Of a stretch of 64,000 bases of DNA, positions 58,790 through 64,000 are shown piece after piece. How positions within the stretch are numbered: position 1 is the stretch's first letter; every line of letters begins with the position of its first letter. The translations under genes were made by a program, and so were the position numbers. Source of the DNA: Flavobacterium sp. (GTDB lineage: Bacteria; Bacteroidota; Bacteroidia; Flavobacteriales; Flavobacteriaceae); assembly GCF_027483985.1 (NCBI RefSeq), contig NZ_JAIXTJ010000056.1:1-64000 (forward strand), written 5' to 3'. The notes under the pieces are model-generated. The model did no database searches. It saw nothing but the letters and a program-made list of their open reading frames with translations, and had not been told where the DNA came from.

Positions 58790-59482
58790 TTAAGCTAACT
58801 TGATTTCAAAATGAAAACCGTTGTCAAGAAATGCTTTATATTTTATAGAATTAAATCGGAATAATTTGGCCGGACGACCTGTTTTTATTGGTGAAAATTG
58901 ATTTGTTTCTTCAATAATTCCGAAGCTTAAAATCTTTTTTCTAAAATTTCTTCGGTCAATTTCTTTGTTTAAAATGATGCAATATAAATTCTCCAATTCT
59001 GAAAAAAGAAATTCTTTTGGCAACAAATCAAACCCAATTGGTTGATACGATAATTTTGCTTTTAATCTATTTATTGCATTTTCAATCATTTCATTGTGAT
59101 CGAATGCCAATTTTGGAATTTCATCAACAGCAAACCATTGCACGTTTTCCGCATCAGAATCAGCTTTTATTTTAAATTTCGATGAATCAACCAATGCAAA
59201 ATAAGCCACCGAAATCACGCGATTTCTTGGATCACGATTTATGGAATCTCCATAGGTGTACAATTGTTCTAAATAATTTACAGAAACATTGGTTTCTTCT
59301 TTCAATTCGCGTTGTACGGCATCTTGAAGCGATTCGTTGTTGTGAACTAATCCGCCAGGTAAAGCCCAATAGGAGGTTTCGCTACCAAATTTTTGTTGGA
59401 TTAATAAAACGTATAATTTTCCGTTTTGATAGCCAAAAACTATCGCGTCAACTGCAATTTTTATATTTTGATTTTCAGACAT
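58790..59482 (-). CDS. NrtR-type Nudix transcriptional regulator
   Basis: A 230-residue fusion of a Nudix domain and a winged helix, the architecture of NrtR, the ADP-ribose-sensing regulator of NAD metabolism. The Nudix box (44-66) keeps Gly44, Glu50, Arg58-Glu59 and Glu62-Glu63, so hydrolase activity is possible. The C-terminal DRRNFRKKILSFGIIEE... RPAKLFRFN is the DNA-binding domain. It is first gene of the operon with the peptidase and helicase. Its own promoter (59505-59512) abuts a palindrome like those at prs-nadV, which suggests autoregulation and control of NAD salvage. Confidence 0.9.
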   Translation of the reverse strand: MSENQNIKIAVDAIVFGYQNGKLYVLLIQQKFGSETSYWALPGGLVHNNESLQDAVQRELKEETNVSVNYLEQLYTYGDSINRDPRNRVISVAYFALVDSSKFKIKADSDAENVQWFAVDEIPKLAFDHNEMIENAINRLKAKLSYQPIGFDLLPKEFLFSELENLYCIILNKEIDRRNFRKKILSFGIIEETNQFSPIKTGRPAKLFRFNSIKYKAFLDNGFHFEIKLA

Positions 59483-59490
59483 TTTAAAAT

Positions 59491-59505
59491 GCGTATGTGT
59501 TACAC
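59491..59505. promoter_or_regulatory. Candidate NrtR operator at the nrtR promoter
   Basis: GCGTAT-GTG-TTACAC, the same 6-3-6 palindrome type as at 52084 and 52136, and in the same register to the -7 box (shared last base) as at prs-nadV. Confidence 0.6.
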
Positions 59506-59512
59506 AAATATA
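59505..59512 (-). promoter_or_regulatory. -7 box of the nrtR-peptidase-helicase operon
   Basis: TATATTTG on the minus strand, 22 bp before ATG 59482. No -33 TTG at the usual distance. Confidence 0.65.
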
Positions 59513-59541
59513 AAAGATTTCTATTAATAAAAGCTATCAGT

Positions 59542-59549
59542 TATCTTTG
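59542..59549 (+). promoter_or_regulatory. -7 box of the Crp/Fnr regulator gene
   Basis: TATCTTTG, 18 bp before ATG 59568. Divergent from the nrtR promoter. Confidence 0.6.
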
Positions 59550-59567
59550 TAAAACAAATAATAAAAA

Positions 59568-60140
59568 ATGCATTTACTCCGTCAACAAATAGAAGAAATA
59601 ACATCATTAACCGATGAAGAATTTGAGTATGTTTTATCTCATTTTGAAACCAAAAAACTCAAAAAACACCAATTTCTTATTCAGGAAAATGACATTGTAA
59701 AAAATGACTATTTTGTACTTGATGGTTGTTTAAAATCGTACCACGTTGATTCCAATGGAAAGGAACATATTCTTCAATTTGCTACTCAGAATTGGTGGAT
59801 TACCGATTTTCAAGCTTATTTTAATAAAACCAATGCAACACTTTTTATAGATTGTATTGAAGACTGTGAATTGCTGTCATTATCGCTAGAAAACCGAGAA
59901 AAACTATGTTCAGAACTGCATAAAATTGAACATTTTTTCAGAAGAAAATCCAATTCGGGTTATGTCGCATTGCAACAACGAATTTTATCAATGCTTAACA
60001 ATAATCCGCAAGAACGTTACGACAAATTATTACTTTCCAACCCAATTCTTTTTCAAAAAGTACCAAAAAAATTCATTGCTTCCTATCTTGGTGTGTCACG
60101 CGAAACTTTGAGTAGATTCAATTCTGGTTCAAAAAAGTGA
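59568..60140 (+). CDS. Crp/Fnr family transcriptional regulator
   Basis: A 190-residue regulator. The N-terminal cyclic-nucleotide-binding fold (KHQFLIQENDIVKNDYFVLDGCLKSYHVD...) lacks the phosphate-binding R-S pair of Crp and the Cys set of Fnr, so its signal is unknown. The C-terminal helix-turn-helix is KFIASYLGVSRETLSRF. Two Crp-type sites (TGA-N6-TCA) overlap or follow its stop codon and precede the DJ-1/YqhD operon, so it is the natural candidate for their activator. Confidence 0.9.
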   Translation: MHLLRQQIEEITSLTDEEFEYVLSHFETKKLKKHQFLIQENDIVKNDYFVLDGCLKSYHVDSNGKEHILQFATQNWWITDFQAYFNKTNATLFIDCIEDCELLSLSLENREKLCSELHKIEHFFRRKSNSGYVALQQRILSMLNNNPQERYDKLLLSNPILFQKVPKKFIASYLGVSRETLSRFNSGSKK

Positions 60141-60172
60141 GTTTCATCACACCAAATTTGTGAGTTTCATCA
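60137..60172 (+). promoter_or_regulatory. Two tandem Crp/Fnr-type sites upstream of the DJ-1/YqhD operon
   Basis: GTGAGTTTCATCA is repeated exactly at 60137-60149 and 60160-60172. Each holds TGA-N6-TCA, and the first extends to GTGA-N6-TCAC. With a start near 60208, the second is centred at about -41.5 and the first at about -64.5. Confidence 0.65.
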
Positions 60173-60195
60173 TTTCTCAAAATGGCAAAACAGTT

Positions 60196-60203
60196 TAATT
60201 TTG
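60196..60203 (+). promoter_or_regulatory. -7 box of the DJ-1/YqhD operon
   Basis: TAATTTTG, 18 bp before ATG 60222, with no TTG at -33, as expected for an activator-dependent promoter. Confidence 0.65.
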
Positions 60204-60221
60204 TAACAAATAATTGAAGAT

Positions 60222-61007
60222 ATGAAATATATAAAACTCTTGGTATTACTACCTTTGTTATTCTCTAGTTGCAAAAATCAATCGGAAGACAACAACACAT
60301 CACAAATTAAAAATCAAAAAGAAAAAGTTATGAAAAAAGTATTATTCGTGGTTACATCTCACGACAAATTAGGAAATACAGGCGAAAAAACTGGATTTTG
60401 GACAGAAGAATTGGCTGCACCTTATTACGAATTATTAGATCAAGGAATTGAAATTACAATTGCAACTCCACTTGGCGGACAACCTCCAATTGATCCAAAA
60501 AGTGAAGATCCATCGGCTGCAACAGAAGACACAAAACGTTTTGATAAAGATACCGAACTTCAAGAAAAATTAAAAAACACAATAAAATTAGCCGATGTAA
60601 ATCAGGCCGATTACGACGCTGTTTTTTATCCTGGTGGACACGGACCATTATGGGATTTAGCTACAGATAAAAACTCAATTGCTTTAATTGAAGCATTTTA
60701 TACCAATAACAAACCAGTAGGATTCGTATGTCACGCACCAGCGGTTTTAAAAGATGTAAAAGTTAACGGTGAATTTTTGGTAAAAGGAAAAAAAGTAACT
60801 GGTTTTTCAAACGAAGAAGAAGAAGCTGTTGGATTGACAAAAGTAGTTCCGTTTTTATTAGAAGATGCGTTAAAACAAAATGGTGCAACTTATTCTAAAG
60901 TTGGAGATTGGCAACCTTACGCTGTAGAAGATGGTTTGTTAATTACAGGACAAAATCCGGCATCGTCACGACTTGTTGCGCAAAAATTATTAAATCAATT
61001 AAAATAA
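60222..61007 (+). CDS. DJ-1/PfpI family lipoprotein (class I glutamine amidotransferase-like)
   Basis: A 261-residue protein of the DJ-1/PfpI superfamily, nearest the Hsp31-type glyoxalase III branch. The nucleophile elbow is VGFVCHAPAVL with Cys170 and His171, and the acidic partner lies in FWTEELAAPY (Glu62/Glu63). An N-terminal lipoprotein signal (MKYIKLLVLLPLLFSSC, lipobox Cys17) would place it in the envelope. An internal ATG (codon 37, MKKVLFVVTSHDK) could give a cytosolic form. It lies 4 bp before the YqhD-like gene, so both act under the Crp-type sites, probably in carbonyl detoxification. Confidence 0.85.
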   Translation: MKYIKLLVLLPLLFSSCKNQSEDNNTSQIKNQKEKVMKKVLFVVTSHDKLGNTGEKTGFWTEELAAPYYELLDQGIEITIATPLGGQPPIDPKSEDPSAATEDTKRFDKDTELQEKLKNTIKLADVNQADYDAVFYPGGHGPLWDLATDKNSIALIEAFYTNNKPVGFVCHAPAVLKDVKVNGEFLVKGKKVTGFSNEEEEAVGLTKVVPFLLEDALKQNGATYSKVGDWQPYAVEDGLLITGQNPASSRLVAQKLLNQLK

Positions 61008-61011
61008 TACA

Positions 61012-62178
61012 ATGTTAAATTTCGAATTATACAATCCTACCAACTACATTTTTGGAAAAGGACAAACCGAAAAATTATCGAAACTTGTTCCTGCAAATGC
61101 TAAAGTTTTGTTGGCTTATGGTGGCGGAAGCATCTTTAAAAATGGTGTTCACGAGGCAGTAACTTCAGCTTTAAAAGATTTTGAAATCATAGAATTTGGC
61201 GGAATTGAACCAAATCCGAGATTTGAAACTTTGATGAAAGCTGTTGAAATTATCAAACAAGAAAACATTACGTTCATTCTTGCTGTTGGTGGTGGAAGCG
61301 TAATTGATGGAGTAAAATTCATTTCGGGTGCAACACATTACGAAGGAAATCCGATTGATATTTTAAAAAATCGTGTACTTTTCACAGATTTGTCTAAAGT
61401 GATTCCTTTCGGAACCGTTTTAACATTACCAGCAACAGGTTCTGAAATGAATTCTGGCGCAGTGGTAACCATCGAGGCAACTCAAGAAAAATTAACGCTT
61501 GGCGGAAGCGCTTTGTTTCCAAAGTTCTCAATTGTTGATCCAACCGTAATTACTTCTTTACCAAAAAGACAGTTACAAAATGGCGTTGTTGATGCCTTTA
61601 CTCACGTAATGGAACAATATTTAACTTATCCGCACGATGCCTTATTGCAGGATAGATTTGCTGAAAGCATCTTGAAAACTTTAATCGAAGTTGGTCCAAG
61701 TGTAGTTGAAAATCCGAGTGATTATAAATTAGCTTCTAATTTTGTTTGGAGTGCAACAATGGCGTTAAACGGATTAATTCAAAAAGGAGTTCCGAGTGAT
61801 TGGGCAACGCATATGATTGGCCACGAATTAACCGCCTTATATGAAATCGATCACGCAAGAACTTTAGCGATAATTGGTCCGAACTTATACAAAGTAATGT
61901 TTGAAACTAAGAAAGACAAACTAGCTCAATATGGCGAAAGAGTTTGGAACATCACAGGAACTTCTGTAGAAGAAAAAGCCGAAAAAGCTATCGAAAAAAC
62001 AGTAGAATTCTTCCACACAATGGGAATGAAAACCAAAATCTCAGAAAACGCTGAAAACATCGAAAAAACAGCCGATTTTATTGTAAATCGTTTCGAAGAA
62101 AGAGGTTGGAAAGCTTTGGGCGAAAAACAAAATATTACTTTAGAAAAAGTAAGAGAAATTGTTGAGATGAGTTACTAG
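61012..62178 (+). CDS. YqhD-like iron-containing alcohol dehydrogenase
   Basis: A 388-residue group III alcohol dehydrogenase. The coenzyme loop AVGGGSVIDGVKFI with GGGS, the TLPATGSEMNSGAVV segment, and metal ligands in VDAFTHVMEQYL, WATHMIGHELTALYEIDHARTL identify it. E. coli YqhD reduces short aldehydes, including glyoxal products, with NADPH. It is second in the operon with the DJ-1-like lipoprotein, consistent with reactive-aldehyde clearance. A hairpin (62271-62306) and heptad repeats follow. Confidence 0.93.
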   Translation: MLNFELYNPTNYIFGKGQTEKLSKLVPANAKVLLAYGGGSIFKNGVHEAVTSALKDFEIIEFGGIEPNPRFETLMKAVEIIKQENITFILAVGGGSVIDGVKFISGATHYEGNPIDILKNRVLFTDLSKVIPFGTVLTLPATGSEMNSGAVVTIEATQEKLTLGGSALFPKFSIVDPTVITSLPKRQLQNGVVDAFTHVMEQYLTYPHDALLQDRFAESILKTLIEVGPSVVENPSDYKLASNFVWSATMALNGLIQKGVPSDWATHMIGHELTALYEIDHARTLAIIGPNLYKVMFETKKDKLAQYGERVWNITGTSVEEKAEKAIEKTVEFFHTMGMKTKISENAENIEKTADFIVNRFEERGWKALGEKQNITLEKVREIVEMSY

Positions 62179-62184
62179 TTTTAG

Positions 62185-62212
62185 TGAAGAGTGAAAAGTA
62201 AATAGTGATTAG
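62185..62212 (+). repeat. Heptad array after the yqhD-like gene
   Basis: Four 7-mers of the TGAWTAG family: TGAAGAG, TGAAAAG, TAAATAG, TGATTAG. They start 6 bp after the stop codon. Confidence 0.8.
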
Positions 62213-62219
62213 AATTTAA

Positions 62220-62262
62220 AATCGTTGTGCACTTTGCGCATTCTTCGTGTCTTAGTGGTTAA
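62220..62262 (+). repeat. Common intergenic repeat, 'actttgcgca...cttagtggtt' type
   Basis: CACTTTGCGCATTCTTCG followed by TGTCTTAGTGGTT is a string I recognise as widely dispersed in Bacteroidota intergenic regions. A single copy lies in this window. Confidence 0.5.
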
Positions 62263-62270
62263 AAAAAATC

Positions 62271-62306
62271 AAAAGGCGTTCAAGATTTATTTCCTGAACG
62301 CCTTTA
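62271..62306 (+). terminator. Hairpin terminator of the DJ-1/YqhD operon
   Basis: AAAGGCGTTCA (62272-62282) pairs with TGAACGCCTTT (62295-62305). The U-tract is short. Confidence 0.65.
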
Positions 62307-62479
62307 TCTAACCCCAAAACAAAATTTTTAACTAACTATAATTAATGAATTTCCCTAACCGAAATCATATATATTTAAAACGTACTTTGATTAGGCTTAG
62401 TATATTGAATATTATAATTTTAAGTTAAATTAATATACTTCAAACAATCAGTTCTAAATCTAAAACTACTAGATTCACG
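62307..62479. other. Intergenic stretch upstream of gpsA with no recognised feature
   Basis: About 170 bp, very AT-rich, with no open frame, repeat or hairpin that I can support. The gpsA promoter follows it. Confidence 0.5.
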
Positions 62480-62508
62480 TTGCTTTAAATAAAATTTGAG
62501 TATTTTTG
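62480..62508 (+). promoter_or_regulatory. Promoter of gpsA
   Basis: TTG (62480-62482), 18 bp, TATTTTTG (62501-62508), 19 bp before ATG 62528. Confidence 0.7.
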
Positions 62509-62527
62509 TTTATCAAACAAACAAATA

Positions 62528-63523
62528 ATGAATCGATATCCAAAATTTGCAGTAATTGGTGGAGGAAGTTGGGCTACAGCCATTGCAAAAATGCTTTGTG
62601 TTAATCTTGACCAAATTGCTTGGTACATGCGCAATCAATCAGCAATTGAACATATAAAATCTCAAAAACACAATCCAAATTATTTAAGTTCAGTTGAATT
62701 TGATACTAAAAAATTACTATTAACTTCTGATATAAATGAAGCTGTTGCTTATGCTGATTATATCATTTTTGCAATTCCATCGGCTTTTTTAAGTGCTGAA
62801 TTAGAAAAACTAACTGTTAGTTTACAAGATAAAGTAATTTTCTCTGCCATAAAAGGAATTGTACCTGAAACGTTCTTGATTGTAGGAGAACATTTCAACA
62901 AAAAATTCGATATTCCATTTGAAAATATTGGTGTAATAACTGGTCCGTGTCACGCTGAAGAAGTGGCTTTAGAAAGACTTTCCTATTTGACCATTGCTTG
63001 CGGTGATTCTGCTAAAGCTAAAGTTGTTGCCAAAGTTTTGGCTGGAAATTATATCAAAACTAAAATATCTGATGATATCATCGGAACGGAATACGCGGCG
63101 ATGTTGAAAAATATTTATGCCATTGCCGCCGGAATTGCACACGGATTAGGTTATGGCGACAATTTTCAGTCGGTAATCATGAGTAATGCCATTCGAGAGA
63201 TGAAGAAATTCATTAGAAAAGTACATAAAATGAAACGTAACATTAATAATTCGGCTTATTTGGGCGATTTATTAGTTACCGGATATTCGGTGTTCTCAAG
63301 AAATAGAATGTTCGGTAATATGATTGGAAAAGGCTACACTGTAAAATCAGCAATGATGGAAATGAGTATGGTTGCCGAAGGATATTATGCCGTAAAAAGT
63401 GCCTATAAATTAAACCAGGAATATGGTGCTAAAACTCCAATTATTGATGCAGTTTATGAGATTTTATATGAAGGTAAAGATGCTAAATCGGTATTTAAAA
63501 AACTTACAGATAAATTAGACTAA
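62528..63523 (+). CDS. gpsA: Glycerol-3-phosphate dehydrogenase [NAD(P)+]
   Basis: Reduces dihydroxyacetone phosphate to sn-glycerol 3-phosphate for phospholipid synthesis. The 331 residues have the N-terminal Rossmann motif VIGGGSWATAIAKML, GVITGPCHAEEVA, the catalytic-Lys segment TEYAAMLKNIYAIAAGIAHGLGYGDN and the C-terminal helical domain. It is followed 1 bp later by a small membrane-protein gene. The upstream promoter is near consensus. Confidence 0.96.
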   Translation: MNRYPKFAVIGGGSWATAIAKMLCVNLDQIAWYMRNQSAIEHIKSQKHNPNYLSSVEFDTKKLLLTSDINEAVAYADYIIFAIPSAFLSAELEKLTVSLQDKVIFSAIKGIVPETFLIVGEHFNKKFDIPFENIGVITGPCHAEEVALERLSYLTIACGDSAKAKVVAKVLAGNYIKTKISDDIIGTEYAAMLKNIYAIAAGIAHGLGYGDNFQSVIMSNAIREMKKFIRKVHKMKRNINNSAYLGDLLVTGYSVFSRNRMFGNMIGKGYTVKSAMMEMSMVAEGYYAVKSAYKLNQEYGAKTPIIDAVYEILYEGKDAKSVFKKLTDKLD

Positions 63524-63524
63524 G

Positions 63525-63749
63525 ATGAGCGAACGTTGGAAATATCAATTAAAAATGGGAGGATTTTGGGGAATCTTTATGGTTGTTTTTATGCTTTTGT
63601 TTGAGATTAAAGAAAAAACTGTTTCACAACAACTTTCAGAAAATAATTTCTACTTCAGAGCCGCTTCTTATCTTGTGATAGGCATCTTCGTTTTAGGATA
63701 TTTTAGTTGGAAGGAAAAGGTTAAAAGAGAGCATTCTACTAAAAAATAG
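63525..63749 (+). CDS. Small two-helix membrane protein, function unknown
   Basis: A 74-residue protein with two hydrophobic helices (MGGFWGIFMVVFMLLF and AASYLVIGIFVLGYFS) and a basic C-terminus (KEKVKREHSTKK). It starts 1 bp after the gpsA stop, so it is translated from the same transcript. I do not recognise the family beyond small flavobacterial membrane proteins. Confidence 0.65.
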   Translation: MSERWKYQLKMGGFWGIFMVVFMLLFEIKEKTVSQQLSENNFYFRAASYLVIGIFVLGYFSWKEKVKREHSTKK

Positions 63750-63765
63750 ATTTCTACTAAAAAAA

Positions 63766-64000
63766 CTACCTAACAATCACGCCGTCAACAAACAAAATTG
63801 GCACTTCTTCAACATAATCTGGAGTTATGGTTTGTGCTCGGAAGATGAATTTTTTGTCATACAAAGTATCACCAATAAAGTAAGATACCATAAATTCGTT
63901 GTTCAATCTAAGTACACTTGTTTCAACCATTTCAATTTTAACAACTGAAACCGCTGGAACTTTTGGAAACGAATGACGTAATAGCGACGTCTTTTTTTCC
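63766..64000 (-). CDS. Partial protein of unknown function, C-terminal 77 residues
   Basis: An open minus-strand frame enters from beyond the window edge and stops at 63766. The 77 codons read as a beta-rich domain (KVPAVSVVKIEMVETSVLRL, FMVSYFIGDTLYDKKFIFRA, EVPILFVDGVIVR) with codon use like the neighbours. The start lies outside the window. No family is recognised. It converges with the gpsA pair without a visible terminator. Confidence 0.6.
   Translation of the reverse strand, partial: EKKTSLLRHSFPKVPAVSVVKIEMVETSVLRLNNEFMVSYFIGDTLYDKKFIFRAQTITPDYVEEVPILFVDGVIVR

Noticed and set aside
1..64000. tRNA, rRNA, IS elements and prophage genes
   Set aside because: No cloverleaf with a GTTCRANNC arm, rRNA string, transposase or phage structural gene was seen by eye. 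A tRNAscan or Infernal run would settle this.

Overview
The window is a chromosomal segment of an aerobic member of the Bacteroidota, almost certainly Flavobacteriaceae and probably Flavobacterium or a close relative. Evidence seen: AT-rich DNA with A/T-ending codons, hardly any Shine-Dalgarno sequences, many TAnnTTTG (-7) promoter boxes just upstream of starts, and lineage-typical families (PorZ, IPExxxVDY, THC0290_0291 and CCC-motif proteins, a long IleS, an Oar-like TonB-dependent receptor). No rRNA, tRNA, IS element, prophage or CRISPR array was found.

Layout. 0-5.4 kb (+): acpP-fabF-rnc, the IPExxxVDY gene with pyruvate kinase, and a Bax-inhibitor-like membrane protein. 5.4-38.1 kb, mostly minus strand: PAS protein, dinB, a Gcr-like membrane protein, RlpA, a TonB receptor, pgi; an operon DUF3108-tryptophan dioxygenase-M23 peptidase; a tyrosine-degradation operon hmgA-CCC protein-hppD; an APC permease; uvrC-patatin; ileS-DksA-like; lspA; porZ-recO; gdhA. 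38.3-46.1 kb: THC0290_0291 protein, metB-like gene, an OmpR-type two-component system followed by a three-gene operon (USP-like, lipocalin-like, YoaK), a DinB-fold/thioesterase pair, an ArsC-like protein and an EamA transporter. 46-49.7 kb: yicC, gmk, nadD, with a four-helix-bundle (S23-like) gene and heptad repeat arrays between yicC and gmk.

49.7-59.5 kb (minus) is the most unusual part. It holds nadV and a Prs-like gene (nicotinamide salvage), then a 1798-residue fusion (kinase-like C-lobe, DUF4011, SF1 helicase, nuclease-like fold, WGR), a cytosolic M48-like metallopeptidase, and an NrtR-type Nudix regulator. nrtR, peptidase and helicase look like one operon. Matching 15-bp palindromes (GYGTWW-N3-WWACRC) abut identical -7 boxes at both the nrtR and the prs-nadV promoters, which ties the helicase/peptidase pair to NAD-linked control. 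59.5-62.2 kb: a Crp/Fnr regulator, then two tandem Crp-type sites upstream of a DJ-1/PfpI lipoprotein and a YqhD-like reductase. 62.5-64 kb: gpsA, a small membrane protein and a truncated gene.

The main things to follow up are: (1) the nrtR-peptidase-helicase operon and its NAD link; (2) heptad (7-bp) repeat arrays of four different sequences lying next to gene starts, one family bracketing the four-helix-bundle gene in inverted orientation; (3) the double Crp-type site placed where a class II activator would sit; (4) a terminator-shaped hairpin inside the start of rnc; (5) a probable small RNA at about 19.4 kb.
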